Shown piece after piece: positions 9,335-17,833 of a stretch of DNA of 64,000 bases. The first letter of the stretch is position 1. Each line of letters begins with the position of its first letter. Location of the stretch: the NCBI GenBank assembly GCA_002731275.1, contig PCBK01000194.1, positions 38,896-102,895 on the forward strand, read 5' to 3'. The stretch comes from Deltaproteobacteria bacterium (GTDB lineage Bacteria; Myxococcota_C; UBA6777). The translations under genes were made by a program, and so were the position numbers. Below the pieces are notes generated by a model, which saw only the letters and a list, made by a program, of their open reading frames with translations, did not search any database and had not been told where the DNA came from.

Positions 9335-10261
9335 TTATTGTACGCGAACACCATCTTTCCACTGTTGGGTCATCGAAGTTCCATCGAGTGACCAAGTCGT
9401 CCAAGATCCGTGTTTTTTTCCTTTGGCCCAGTGACCAGAGAGCATCTTTTTGTGTGCACATCCGGTGGGACGGCAAACCCACCAATACTCATTGGTGACA
9501 CCATCCAAAAGGCCGTTGCTGTATACTTGCTTGCGCTTGACGCGTCCATTTTCATACCACTCACGCCACACACCTGCGCGTGTGCCATTCACAAACTGAC
9601 CCGCGACAGCTTTACGCCCGTTCCACCACCACTGGACATACGCACCATTGCGCTTGCCCTGCTCGTACTGTTGGCTCGACTTCTTCTTCCCGTTTTCGTA
9701 GTACTCGACACGGGGACCATATGATGAGCCATCTTTGTACTCCGCCTTCCAGCGCAATTTACCGCTCGCGTAAAAACCACGAGAGACACCGTGTTTGCGA
9801 CCGTAATGACACTTGTGCTTGTGTGCCGTTTTGCTGTCACAGTAGTTGATCTCTACCTTGACGCGGCCATTTGACCACCACCACTTCCATGTGCCGTAAT
9901 GTACGTTTTTATCGACGTTTTTGTTACCTTTGTGGTAACGAACCATCGCATGGACCGCCAATGAACGGGGTTTTCCGTTCCAAAAGCGCTCTTTATGCGC
10001 TTCGTGGAACAACATGTGACCATCATGCCATGCATGCGCTTTCGCGTGTGTATCGTGCTTTTTCGCGTGTGTATCGTGCTTTTTCGCGTGTGTATCGTGC
10101 TTTTTGTCCGCCTTCTTACCATGAGCATTGGCTTTTTTCCCATGGTGGTCGGCCTTCTTGGCAGCTTTGTGCGTGTCTTTTGACGCCTGCGCCTGTCCCA
10201 ACATGACAACCAACGCGAGTACAACAAAAACCAGGTTGATGTTGTTCCACTTCGACTTCAT
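9335..10261 (-). CDS. Secreted MORN-like repeat protein with His/Lys-rich tandem repeats
   Basis: 308 residues. A signal peptide (about 1-26, ending GQAQAS) is followed by a very basic His/Lys/Ala-rich region holding three exact copies of the heptad KHDTHAK. Then come six or more MORN/toxin-associated-like units of the form YxNGxxxxxxxYxxGxxxGxxxxWWxNG (for example YENGKKKSSQQYEQGKRNGA). Such beta-hairpin repeats serve binding or structural roles at the cell surface; no enzyme motif is visible. The start has GGGAGA upstream. The His-rich segment could bind metal, which is inference only. It lies 36 bases upstream of the 8-Cys gene on the same strand. Confidence 0.75.
   Translation of the reverse strand: MKSKWNNINLVFVVLALVVMLGQAQASKDTHKAAKKADHHGKKANAHGKKADKKHDTHAKKHDTHAKKHDTHAKAHAWHDGHMLFHEAHKERFWNGKPRSLAVHAMVRYHKGNKNVDKNVHYGTWKWWWSNGRVKVEINYCDSKTAHKHKCHYGRKHGVSRGFYASGKLRWKAEYKDGSSYGPRVEYYENGKKKSSQQYEQGKRNGAYVQWWWNGRKAVAGQFVNGTRAGVWREWYENGRVKRKQVYSNGLLDGVTNEYWWVCRPTGCAHKKMLSGHWAKGKKHGSWTTWSLDGTSMTQQWKDGVRVQ
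10041..10103 (-). repeat. Three exact 21-base tandem repeats inside the MORN-like gene
   Basis: Consecutive in-frame 21-base units encode the heptad KHDTHAK three times. Copies are identical at the DNA level, which suggests recent slippage and possible length variation between strains. Confidence 0.85.
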
Positions 10262-10314
10262 ATTTGCATCTCCCGTTTCAGTTCATGTTCGTTAATGTAA
10301 ACGACATGTTAGAC

Positions 10315-10328
10315 GGACCACAAGGTCC
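10315..10328. repeat. Small GC-rich inverted repeat between the ligase and MORN genes
   Basis: GGACC, 4-base loop ACAA, GGTCC. It is downstream of the minus-strand ligase gene that ends at 10438. There is no T-run after it on either strand, so it is at best a weak terminator or an mRNA-end hairpin. Confidence 0.3.
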
Positions 10329-10437
10329 ATAGTGTAGATCCCTGAAGGACCATTCATAAATAGAACGAGCCCTTGTCTCCCCAACAGGAGGCAAAGGCTT
10401 CCAACAAAGCAATTCGCTGTATAAAGAAGTCGAAGAC

Positions 10438-11544
10438 CTAACAGCCTTCGACGGTTTCCTGAATGAGCATGTCGACGACGTCTTTGAGATCACCGGTCTC
10501 TTCAAACTTTTTGATCTGTCGATCTGCGCTCGAACCATTTTCGAGCATGGTGTGGATGTACTCGATTTCTTTCCGTGTGCCAAGCCTGTCAACAACATCA
10601 TCCACGAGTTCTAGCATCTCAAGCATCAGATCTTTCGTAGGAATCTCGTTTCGACGTCCAAGATCAATCATGCTCCCATCAAGACCATCTTTTAACGCGC
10701 GCCACTTATTTTCGGCGATCAGTCCTCGACGGTAGATGCGCCACGTTTGGTTTTGGCGACGGAGCAGGATCAATTTCGCAACGAGCGCCTGCACGAGCGC
10801 AGCAATCGCGATCACTTCGTCAACTTTGGTTGTGCAATCGCACACTCGAAATTCCAGCGTTGGGAAGTTGTGATGGGGACGGATATCCCACCAGATCTTG
10901 GAGGCATCTTCGATACAGCCTGTCTTTACGAGGGTGTTGACGTATCGATCATATTCGTCAGCCGTCTCAAAACGCTCAGGAACACCCGTCCGAGGCAGAT
11001 CTTCGAAGATCACGCTGCGATACGACTTCAACCCTGTCTTGTGACCCCACCAAAAAGGCGAAGATGAGGAGAGCGTCAGAATATGCGGCATGAAGTAACT
11101 CATTTGCCCCATAATATCGAGCTGAAGATCTCGGTCCGGGATCCCTACGTGGATGTGCATTCCAAAAATCAAAAGACGCTGTGCGACCATCCTCATCGTG
11201 GAGACGAGCTGTTTGTATCGTTCGTGCTCGGTCACGAGTTGATCTTCCCAACGGGAGAAAGGGTGTGTTCCTGCAGCGACAATCTTGCGACCGTTCTTCT
11301 CCGCGATCTCTGCAACCATCCCACGCAGTCGACGAATTTCGTCCTTTGCCTCTTGGATGTTTTGGCAGACTTTACTCCCTACTTCGATTTGTGATTGTAG
11401 GAACTCGGGTTTGACCTGATCGCGAAATACAACGGCCCCCTGATCCAAAAACTCTTGTATAAAGGATGTCAACTCTCGGGTTTCAGGATTGATGATTTGG
11501 TACTCTTCTTCGATACCAATCGTTAATGAATCCAATTCGTTCAT
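10438..11544 (-). CDS. YbdK-type carboxylate-amine ligase (glutamate-cysteine ligase 2 family)
   Basis: 368 residues, the usual length for this family. The N-terminal LTIGIEEEYQIINPETREL is the diagnostic GCS2/YbdK motif, and GMHIHVGIPDRD carries the conserved HxH metal/ATP-site segment. FRVCDCTTKVDEVIAIAALVQALV near residues 230-260 is also typical. Family members join an amino acid to a carboxylate with ATP and have weak glutamate-cysteine ligase activity; the physiological substrate is often unknown. A sigma-70 promoter lies about 107-135 bases upstream. It appears monocistronic, with the MORN gene about 176 bases downstream. Confidence 0.88.
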   Translation of the reverse strand: MNELDSLTIGIEEEYQIINPETRELTSFIQEFLDQGAVVFRDQVKPEFLQSQIEVGSKVCQNIQEAKDEIRRLRGMVAEIAEKNGRKIVAAGTHPFSRWEDQLVTEHERYKQLVSTMRMVAQRLLIFGMHIHVGIPDRDLQLDIMGQMSYFMPHILTLSSSSPFWWGHKTGLKSYRSVIFEDLPRTGVPERFETADEYDRYVNTLVKTGCIEDASKIWWDIRPHHNFPTLEFRVCDCTTKVDEVIAIAALVQALVAKLILLRRQNQTWRIYRRGLIAENKWRALKDGLDGSMIDLGRRNEIPTKDLMLEMLELVDDVVDRLGTRKEIEYIHTMLENGSSADRQIKKFEETGDLKDVVDMLIQETVEGC

Positions 11545-11650
11545 CGTGCACTCCCGTTCGCAAATGCGTCACTCAACGAGGTGGCCAACAGCCATCACCT
11601 TGATACCAAAATGATGAACATTGACGGGTTTGTAACCGTATGTCGGGGGC

Positions 11651-11679
11651 ATTCTATCGAGTTCCCGAAAAACCGTCAA
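11651..11679 (-). promoter_or_regulatory. Sigma-70 type promoter of the carboxylate-amine ligase gene
   Basis: Read on the minus strand: TTGACG, 17-base spacer, TAGAAT. Predicted start near 11644 gives a leader of about 100 bases before the ATG at 11544. Confidence 0.65.
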
Positions 11680-11768
11680 GCTCTTCTGCTCAAGTGGAGA
11701 CTTTTGTAGGAAAAATGATGTGTGTGAGGCAGGGAGAAGACACCACAAGGTTACTGTTCACCACTCCA

Positions 11769-14150
11769 TCAATCGGGTAACATCAACAACGCGTGGGTTC
11801 GCACATCTGCATCAGAATCTCGTGAAGCTTGCACGACAAGCTCCTCCACCATCCCCCATGGAAAACCGAGCAGCGCGTCCAATGCACGAACTCTAAGCTC
11901 CGATGAAAACGCCGGCTGTCGGAGAAAACCAACTCGCGCAGACAAGATCTCTTCCAGCACTTTCAGCGCCTCAATGCTCTTCAAACGCCCAAGCAACCAA
12001 ATCGCGCTTCCTTTTAGTTCCTCAGGATAGGTGTCGAGGAAGATATACTGGCTCAAAAAAGCAGCCCCCTCGATCGTCCCGCTCTCTGTAAGAACACGTA
12101 AAATACGCTCTTCCAACTCAGGTGTCTTCGCCATACGTCGTTGCTTTAAGAGTCGCAACAATTGTTTACGCAAGGCAGGTGTATGGAAGGTCAACACTTG
12201 TTGACAGTGCCGCATAAGCTGTTGCTCGTCCCGCTCGTATTCGGAAAACAGTGTAAGCCATCTTTTTTCGAGATAGTCGGGGGCCTCTTGCCTCGTCAAG
12301 GTGACAAGTTGCTCCTCAAGGCCCTGATCACTGTCGTCAATGTCTTGCCACAGGTAGAAAAAAAACTCTTCTTTCTCTGTGTATTCTAGCTTGCTGAGGA
12401 CAGTCCTCATGATTTTGAGCAGATGTGTTCTCTTGGTCGGCTCCTTGAAGCGGTTGAGCGCATTGGCGAACAATCGAGAGGTGCCAAGTCCCAACGCCTG
12501 TAACCCAAGCACACCGACGGTTTGTTGCTTTGCGTTCCCCAAAACAGCCATACGCAACAGGGACTGTGTCACTTCAGGAGAGGAGAGGGTCTCTAGCAGT
12601 GGCTGCAGCTGCCGCTTTTGCTCCCCATCGAGCTGAGACATATCTTTGATTTGACCGAGCTTTCCGACCATAGAAAGGACATCTCGAATCCCTCCCTTTT
12701 GCTGCAGCTTTTTGGTCGTCGTTTTTTTGAGGCTTTGGATCACTCTGTCGAGCTCTGCCCCTTTGGCTCCATCGCGAATTTTATTCAAGAAGACCTTCTC
12801 AACTCGCTGGGCTTGCTCGCCAGAGAGTCGTTCAAAGATCTCCTCGCGAAGTAGGTTCTCACTGGGTTTATCCCCTAACTGTACGATATGCTCAGCGAGA
12901 TCAAAAGAGGGTAACTCTGTCAACATATCAGCTGTTTTTTGCAGGAGCCCTTCCTGGAGAGTCGCATCAGGTAATTGCTCAATCGCACCAATCAACGAGT
13001 CAATCGCTTGCGTACGTTGTGGCAAATGTGCTCCATCAGGCACTGCTCCCTGCCCTCTTCCGCCGCCAGGGGAAAAGGAACCCGAGCCCCCTCCTCCCTC
13101 CTGTGAGAGACCAGGAAGATAGTTGGACAAGTAAGCATCAGAACCATCATTGCGCAAAAAGTCTTGGAATCGCTGCGATGCAAAGAGGGATTGGGGATCG
13201 ATGCGCTGGAAGTCGAACTGTTTGAGATCAAGATCGCTCTGATCGAGCTGTTGTGGGTTGATGACGATCGTGTCACCTTGTGAAGAGGCAGCCCTTTGAT
13301 GTCCAGATGGAGTTGGCGCTCTCATCGCAGGCATACTCGGGTGACTCATTGAAGATGCGCGCAAACCAGTGAGGCTTTGTGTGGAGCCATGAAGAGGAGT
13401 ACCGAGTCCTGGTGTGTTCTCGAAAGAATCACGTACGACCGGAGCACGAAAGACCCCAGAGCTAGAGCGATATGTGTTTACGCTCTTTGTCTGCCCCTGC
13501 CTCAAGCGCTCAAGACCTCGTGGAGGGCTCAACTTTTGGTTGCTCGTGGGCTGCTGTGCTCTCAACCGGAGCCCTTCTTCAGCAGCCTGCTTCATGATCT
13601 CTTCTTGTTCGGACTCAGACAACGACATCCCCTGAGGGGTGATCAAGCTGTCGCTGTTGAGCGTTGTTCCCGTGCGCTTCACAAGGAGCATATTCAAATT
13701 CATACCGGGATGTCCGAGCCCTTTAAACCAATCAGCTGCGGTAGAGTCCCCCTCGTCTTTGTACCAACGGTGAAAGATCGTCGCGAGCGACTCCACCGTA
13801 GACTCCGGTAAAAAGACGATATTCTCTATCCCCTTTAATCCAAACATATCGGCTGTTTGTTCGGCTTTTTCCTGCTCAAGCCCAGCCCGTAGAATACGCA
13901 CACCATTCACTTCGACGGTATGCGTACACGACATCACGACAACGCCAGTGTCTGCCAGAAGCTTTTGCAGGAGCTTGTGAAAATCTTCTGTTTTTTGGAA
14001 AATCATTTTATGTCCAGCGGGATAAAACCCGCAGCTCATAAGACTTCCACGTAACAGACGCACGAACTCGATCACGTCGTCCTGTGTTGGTGTCGGTAAC
14101 TCATCTATAAAGATGACGTCATGTTGCCCAATCCGCTGAATCACACTCAT
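11769..14150 (-). CDS. HEAT-repeat protein coupled to a Ser/Thr kinase
   Basis: 793 residues with no signal peptide. The N-terminal ~170 residues (DDVIEFVRLLRGSLMSCGFYPAGHKMIFQKTEDFHKLLQK...) resemble the N-terminal domain of the HEAT and HD-GYP proteins further right. Residues ~180-390 form a Gln/Ser/Pro/Gly-rich linker including GGGGSGSFSPGGGRGQG. From about 395 the protein is all-helical with HEAT/PBS-lyase-like units, clearest near the end (ILRVLTESGTIEGAAFLSQYI, GSAIWLLGRLKSIEALKVLEEIL, DSDADVRTHALLMLPD). HEAT solenoids bind protein partners. It starts 6 bases after the kinase gene, so both are one transcription unit and the protein may be a kinase substrate or adaptor. No catalytic motif is seen. 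Confidence 0.75.
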   Translation of the reverse strand: MSVIQRIGQHDVIFIDELPTPTQDDVIEFVRLLRGSLMSCGFYPAGHKMIFQKTEDFHKLLQKLLADTGVVVMSCTHTVEVNGVRILRAGLEQEKAEQTADMFGLKGIENIVFLPESTVESLATIFHRWYKDEGDSTAADWFKGLGHPGMNLNMLLVKRTGTTLNSDSLITPQGMSLSESEQEEIMKQAAEEGLRLRAQQPTSNQKLSPPRGLERLRQGQTKSVNTYRSSSGVFRAPVVRDSFENTPGLGTPLHGSTQSLTGLRASSMSHPSMPAMRAPTPSGHQRAASSQGDTIVINPQQLDQSDLDLKQFDFQRIDPQSLFASQRFQDFLRNDGSDAYLSNYLPGLSQEGGGGSGSFSPGGGRGQGAVPDGAHLPQRTQAIDSLIGAIEQLPDATLQEGLLQKTADMLTELPSFDLAEHIVQLGDKPSENLLREEIFERLSGEQAQRVEKVFLNKIRDGAKGAELDRVIQSLKKTTTKKLQQKGGIRDVLSMVGKLGQIKDMSQLDGEQKRQLQPLLETLSSPEVTQSLLRMAVLGNAKQQTVGVLGLQALGLGTSRLFANALNRFKEPTKRTHLLKIMRTVLSKLEYTEKEEFFFYLWQDIDDSDQGLEEQLVTLTRQEAPDYLEKRWLTLFSEYERDEQQLMRHCQQVLTFHTPALRKQLLRLLKQRRMAKTPELEERILRVLTESGTIEGAAFLSQYIFLDTYPEELKGSAIWLLGRLKSIEALKVLEEILSARVGFLRQPAFSSELRVRALDALLGFPWGMVEELVVQASRDSDADVRTHALLMLPD

Positions 14151-14156
14151 ACACTC

Positions 14157-15992
14157 TCACCTTCGAGGCTTCGGGACCCCCCGAGGAAGCAAGACCATTC
14201 TCATCTCTCGGCTATCTATACCTTTCCATGATCCAACGGCCATTTCATAATGATCTTTAGTCACAACGAAATCCATCTGTGTTCCCTTCGGTCTCTTCAA
14301 TACAAGTGGTGTACGACCAAGCCTTTTTCCCTGCACAACGACTTCGGCGCCAGGAGGCTTGGTCACAATCGAGAGACGAAACAAACCCCTCTCAGGTTGA
14401 CCGGACGTCACAGAGACCTCCCAACCTGAAGCCGGTTGTAGGATCACTTCTTGGGATGGCCACATCATAAACACAACCCCCCCGACCAAGGAGACAAAAA
14501 CGAAGACACCCACCCACAGCAATCCACGTGCACGCTTGGGAGTATCGCTTTGCACGGGTTCTTCCTGTGTCGATTTTGTGTCAAAGGGCTCAAGTCCTCT
14601 CGCTTTGGCCACCTCTTCGTACGAAAAACCACTGTCAGCCATCGTCATCGCTTCAACCGCAGCGGTCTCAGCGGCCAAAGGTGAAGAGCCAACAGGCTTC
14701 GTCATCTTCAGATGATTCGTCGAGGTCGGGATGAGCGTTGGATCACCTTCATCAAACGTCTCGTCTCGGTGGAGCAGCTCCGCCGCCCAACTGTCTTGCT
14801 GCTCATCTTCGGCAACAGACAAGTGATGCGGAGAGTGTCCAGGTGTCACGGAACGGTTGATCATCGTGGGGCAGTCATCATCATCGTCCAACATCGTCGA
14901 GAACGCAGGGTGGACCGCCGTGGCAGAGACAACTTCGTCTCCTTGGATCTGGTATTCATCGTCGCCAAACTGAAAGCTCTGACCATCCTCAAGCATCCCA
15001 TTTTCCAACGAATGATCCGTCGTGTTGCTGTGCTCTGTATCCTCACCGTAGCCAATTGAATCGTCGGGAAGTGGTTCATAATCACGAAGCTTCCAGAGCT
15101 GTTGGTGATGTGCGTCGAGCATCGGGCGCATCAATGGATCTTGCTCAATCGCCTCCCAAAAGCGATGGCGAAAGGTCGCGATATCTTGTACGCGGTTTTC
15201 GGGCTTCTTGGCCATACATTGAAAGAGCAGTCGTTCAAGCTGTGTATTTTGAAAGCGCGGTTGCAATTTGGAGAGGGGTGGTGGTGAGCGGAACATGACG
15301 AGGTTCATCATCCCAACGAGGGATTTGCTCACAAAAGGCAGACGACCTGTCAACATTTTGAAGATCAACACCGCGAGGGAGTAGATATCCGTTGCAGGCC
15401 CCATATTCTCGCGCTGCGCGAGGATCTGTTCGGGAGGCATATACTCGGGTGTACCAAAGTGTTTGCCCATCTGCGTCAGCGCTTGCCCTTTCGCGTTCTC
15501 GATCCGGGCGATCCCAAAATCGACGAGTTTGACCAACTCGTACCCTTCGGCAGAGCGCATCAAAAAGACGTTTGCAGGCTTGAGATCTCTGTGAATCACA
15601 CCGACGCTGTGTGCAACCTCCAGCGCGTCACAGACCTGATAAATCACACCAGCAACACGAGATACCGGAAGGATTGGCTCTTGCTCGATGAGTTGATCCA
15701 ACCCCCTCCCAATGAGCAGCTCCATCACCATGTAGAAGCCAACGTTGGTGTCCCAACCGTGATCGTAGATTTGAACGATGTTGTGGTGCTGAAGTTGCGA
15801 AGCGAGCATGGCTTCTCGACGCAGGCGTTCAACCATGACCTCATCTTGAGAGTATGCGGGATGGAGGATTTTAATCGCGTAATGAGCGTGGTTCTGGCGG
15901 TGCTCAGCCTTATACACAGCTCCCATTCCCCCACTCCCGACTTGATGTAGCAAGCGGTATGATTGCAACTGGTAACCTGCCAAAGGATCCAT
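14157..15992 (-). CDS. Transmembrane Ser/Thr protein kinase with C-terminal PEGA domain
   Basis: 611 residues. A complete PknB-type kinase domain (about 10-275) shows the glycine loop GSGGMGAVYK (19-28), the lysine in YAIKIL (K41), HRDLKPAN (134-141), DFG (158-160) and GTPEYMPPEQ, so it should be active. A long acidic, Asp/Ser/Thr-rich linker follows. One transmembrane helix lies near 487-510, and an external PEGA domain (about 535-602, IVTKPPGAEVVVQGKRLGRTPL) is typical of surface-binding tails. A 9-base-arm inverted repeat lies just before the start codon. The HEAT gene follows 6 bases after the stop. Confidence 0.9.
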   Translation of the reverse strand: MDPLAGYQLQSYRLLHQVGSGGMGAVYKAEHRQNHAHYAIKILHPAYSQDEVMVERLRREAMLASQLQHHNIVQIYDHGWDTNVGFYMVMELLIGRGLDQLIEQEPILPVSRVAGVIYQVCDALEVAHSVGVIHRDLKPANVFLMRSAEGYELVKLVDFGIARIENAKGQALTQMGKHFGTPEYMPPEQILAQRENMGPATDIYSLAVLIFKMLTGRLPFVSKSLVGMMNLVMFRSPPPLSKLQPRFQNTQLERLLFQCMAKKPENRVQDIATFRHRFWEAIEQDPLMRPMLDAHHQQLWKLRDYEPLPDDSIGYGEDTEHSNTTDHSLENGMLEDGQSFQFGDDEYQIQGDEVVSATAVHPAFSTMLDDDDDCPTMINRSVTPGHSPHHLSVAEDEQQDSWAAELLHRDETFDEGDPTLIPTSTNHLKMTKPVGSSPLAAETAAVEAMTMADSGFSYEEVAKARGLEPFDTKSTQEEPVQSDTPKRARGLLWVGVFVFVSLVGGVVFMMWPSQEVILQPASGWEVSVTSGQPERGLFRLSIVTKPPGAEVVVQGKRLGRTPLVLKRPKGTQMDFVVTKDHYEMAVGSWKGIDSREMRMVLLPRGVPKPRR

Positions 15993-16010
15993 TCATGCCT
16001 CATCTTCTTG

Positions 16011-16032
16011 TTGGCTCAAGCCATTGAGCCAA
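16011..16032 (-). promoter_or_regulatory. Perfect inverted repeat upstream of the PEGA kinase start
   Basis: TTGGCTCAA, 4-base centre GCCA, TTGAGCCAA. It ends 19 bases before the ATG at 15992 and just outside the ATGAGG ribosome-binding site. It could be an operator for autoregulation or an mRNA hairpin that limits initiation. Confidence 0.5.
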
Positions 16033-16207
16033 TCATTCAACCAAGAGAGCACCTCTCAAAAATCAAGAGCTGCATCCTAACCTTTTTCATCAAAAAAGAC
16101 CACACCCGAGAAAACAGTCGCCCTGTATTCTTATTCCACACGGGAGCCAGGTGGGATGATCCACTAGACTTTTCAGGCTTCTCAAAGCGTACATTTTTTG
16201 TTTTGTC

Positions 16208-16235
16208 TTGACGTTCAAGAGGCAACGACTACAAT
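16208..16235 (+). promoter_or_regulatory. Sigma-70 type promoter for the 458-residue membrane protein
   Basis: TTGACG, 16-base spacer, TACAAT. Predicted start near 16242, leader about 84 bases, containing the 16289-16307 hairpin. Confidence 0.7.
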
Positions 16236-16288
16236 CCGAGAGCCGTGGAGAGCACTGATCGCCTCCTCTTTTACGATACAAACGATGT

Positions 16289-16307
16289 GATGGTGAATGT
16301 CACCATC
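16289..16307 (+). promoter_or_regulatory. Perfect leader hairpin before the 458-residue membrane protein
   Basis: GATGGTGA, 3-base loop ATG, TCACCATC: an 8-base-pair stem in the predicted 5' leader, ending 18 bases before the start codon and just before the AGGG ribosome-binding site. It could be an operator or a translation-control hairpin. Confidence 0.5.
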
Positions 16308-16325
16308 CTTTTATAGGGACAGACT

Positions 16326-17702
16326 ATGTTACCTTGGCGTGTACAGGACAAACAAACGCAACTTTGGCAACAGTTTTTTTGGGCGGGATTTTTTTGGCTG
16401 ACGCTGGGCGGGTTGATGGGATTGATCATACTGGCCCAACAGCTCGCACCTTCCTTCCTCTCGGGGAGCTTTTTGCTGAGTGCAGGACATCTCCAAATCT
16501 ACGCAGGAAACCTCATCTGCTTCGGCGGTGTGTACTTACTGCTCGTAGGATTTTGGCAGTTACGCCTTCGTAGACTTCGAGCCCAGCCGATCTTCGACTA
16601 CTTTCCTGTATGGGAGTTGGGGTTTTGGACCTGGAATTTCGCGCTCGCATGGGGTTGTTTTAGCGCTTTGATGGGTCGCCACACACAACTGCCTTTTTTG
16701 AGTTTTCAGCCAGAAGCCTACGGTGCGTTGATGGTTTCAGGCTCAGTCATTGCAGGCGCATCGACACTCAACCTCCCAGAAGAGTGGCCCTCTCGCTCTC
16801 CCTCACTGCTTCTTTGGCTGCTGGGATTGTGGAGCCTTCCTGTCGCATTATTCGGATTTATCGCGATCCCAGGCGCTGCCCGCTGGTTCTCGCCGTCATT
16901 TGTGCAATTGTTGTTGGGCATGGGATTGCTCTTGCCAGTGCTCGGGCTGCTCCTTCCCTTAAGCACCAAACGTCTCTTCGTACTCGACAGGAAGCGGCTC
17001 TCTGGATTTACATGGGGGTATATCTTACTGCTCCCACTGTGTGTGTCTGCTTTTTCTGCCAACACCAGATCTTCGGGTCTCATTTTGCTCTTACAATTTG
17101 CGCTGTTGTTGTTGTTCCTCTTGTGCTTACCGGCGTTGCGTTCATGGTGGGGCGCGGCCTCTACATTTCATGCGATGTTTATGGACACACTTCCACCGAG
17201 CTTTCCCGATAATGACGAAGAACAAGCACGCTATCACGAGCAGCTCCAGAAAACATCGAAAGACTGGCACCCCTTCATCGTTCTAGGGGGAGCCTGTTTG
17301 TTCGGAGCGCTGCTCTCCATGTCAGCGTTTTCATTACTGAGAATGATGGGATATACACCTAGCCCCACATGGCATAGTAACCAAACATATCTCATCCTTG
17401 GTGGTTGTATTGCGCTGTGGCTTCAAGGCATCGCGCATTTGATTCTCCCAAAACACTCGAACTTTTCGGCCCCCTTCGCACAAAGACAGTGGATCGCAGC
17501 GCTTACAGGTGTCGTCCTGTTTATCCTTGGGGGTTGGTTTGAGACGACATTGCACCTGCATCTCGATCTTGTGAGTATTCCCAGGGGAAGCATCGTCCCG
17601 TATTTCTCAAGGGGATTGCAGCTACTTGGTGGCCTGAGCACTGCGTATGCTTTCTATTTGTTTCTCCGCTCAGCAGTACCATCCATCCGAGCCATCCGAT
17701 AA
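16326..17702 (+). CDS. Polytopic membrane protein, possible distant heme-copper-oxidase-subunit-I-like fold
   Basis: 458 residues with about twelve hydrophobic helices and little else. I do not recognise a named family. SAGHLQIYAGNLICFGGVYLLL recalls helix 2 of oxidase subunit I/NorB proteins, where a His binds heme. The late helices (YLILGGCIALWLQGIAHLILPKH, and SRGLQLLGGLSTAYAFYLFLRS at the end) have a similar rhythm. The CuB histidine triad is not visible, so an active oxidase is unlikely. It is expressed from its own promoter and faces away from the kinase gene. Function is unknown; the oxidase-like fold is low-confidence inference from spacing of helices and one histidine. Confidence 0.55.
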   Translation: MLPWRVQDKQTQLWQQFFWAGFFWLTLGGLMGLIILAQQLAPSFLSGSFLLSAGHLQIYAGNLICFGGVYLLLVGFWQLRLRRLRAQPIFDYFPVWELGFWTWNFALAWGCFSALMGRHTQLPFLSFQPEAYGALMVSGSVIAGASTLNLPEEWPSRSPSLLLWLLGLWSLPVALFGFIAIPGAARWFSPSFVQLLLGMGLLLPVLGLLLPLSTKRLFVLDRKRLSGFTWGYILLLPLCVSAFSANTRSSGLILLLQFALLLLFLLCLPALRSWWGAASTFHAMFMDTLPPSFPDNDEEQARYHEQLQKTSKDWHPFIVLGGACLFGALLSMSAFSLLRMMGYTPSPTWHSNQTYLILGGCIALWLQGIAHLILPKHSNFSAPFAQRQWIAALTGVVLFILGGWFETTLHLHLDLVSIPRGSIVPYFSRGLQLLGGLSTAYAFYLFLRSAVPSIRAIR

Positions 17703-17747
17703 AAATATCCTCACATCATGTGTCACCATTTTTTTCTTGCCAAAAAA

Positions 17748-17775
17748 TTGACTCCCATCCTTCACATTGTATGAT
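17748..17775 (+). promoter_or_regulatory. Sigma-70 type promoter for the CpXC protein
   Basis: TTGACT, 16-base spacer, TATGAT. Start near 17782. This excludes translation starts upstream of that point for the next gene. Confidence 0.65.
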
Positions 17776-17833
17776 CGGCACAGTCAAATCAGTCGAAAAC
17801 CGCAAGTTTTTCATCATGGCAAGGATTAGTGAT

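Larger units (their letters stand above)
15993..16325. other. Divergent intergenic region between the PEGA kinase and a membrane protein gene
   Basis: 333 bases without a gene. It contains the kinase-side inverted repeat (16011-16032), the plus-strand promoter (16208-16235) and a leader inverted repeat (16289-16307). I found no convincing kinase promoter on the minus strand. Confidence 0.7.

Noticed and set aside
10041..10103. CRISPR-like repeats
   Set aside because: Three contiguous 21-base copies without spacers, in frame and coding for a heptad inside a protein gene.
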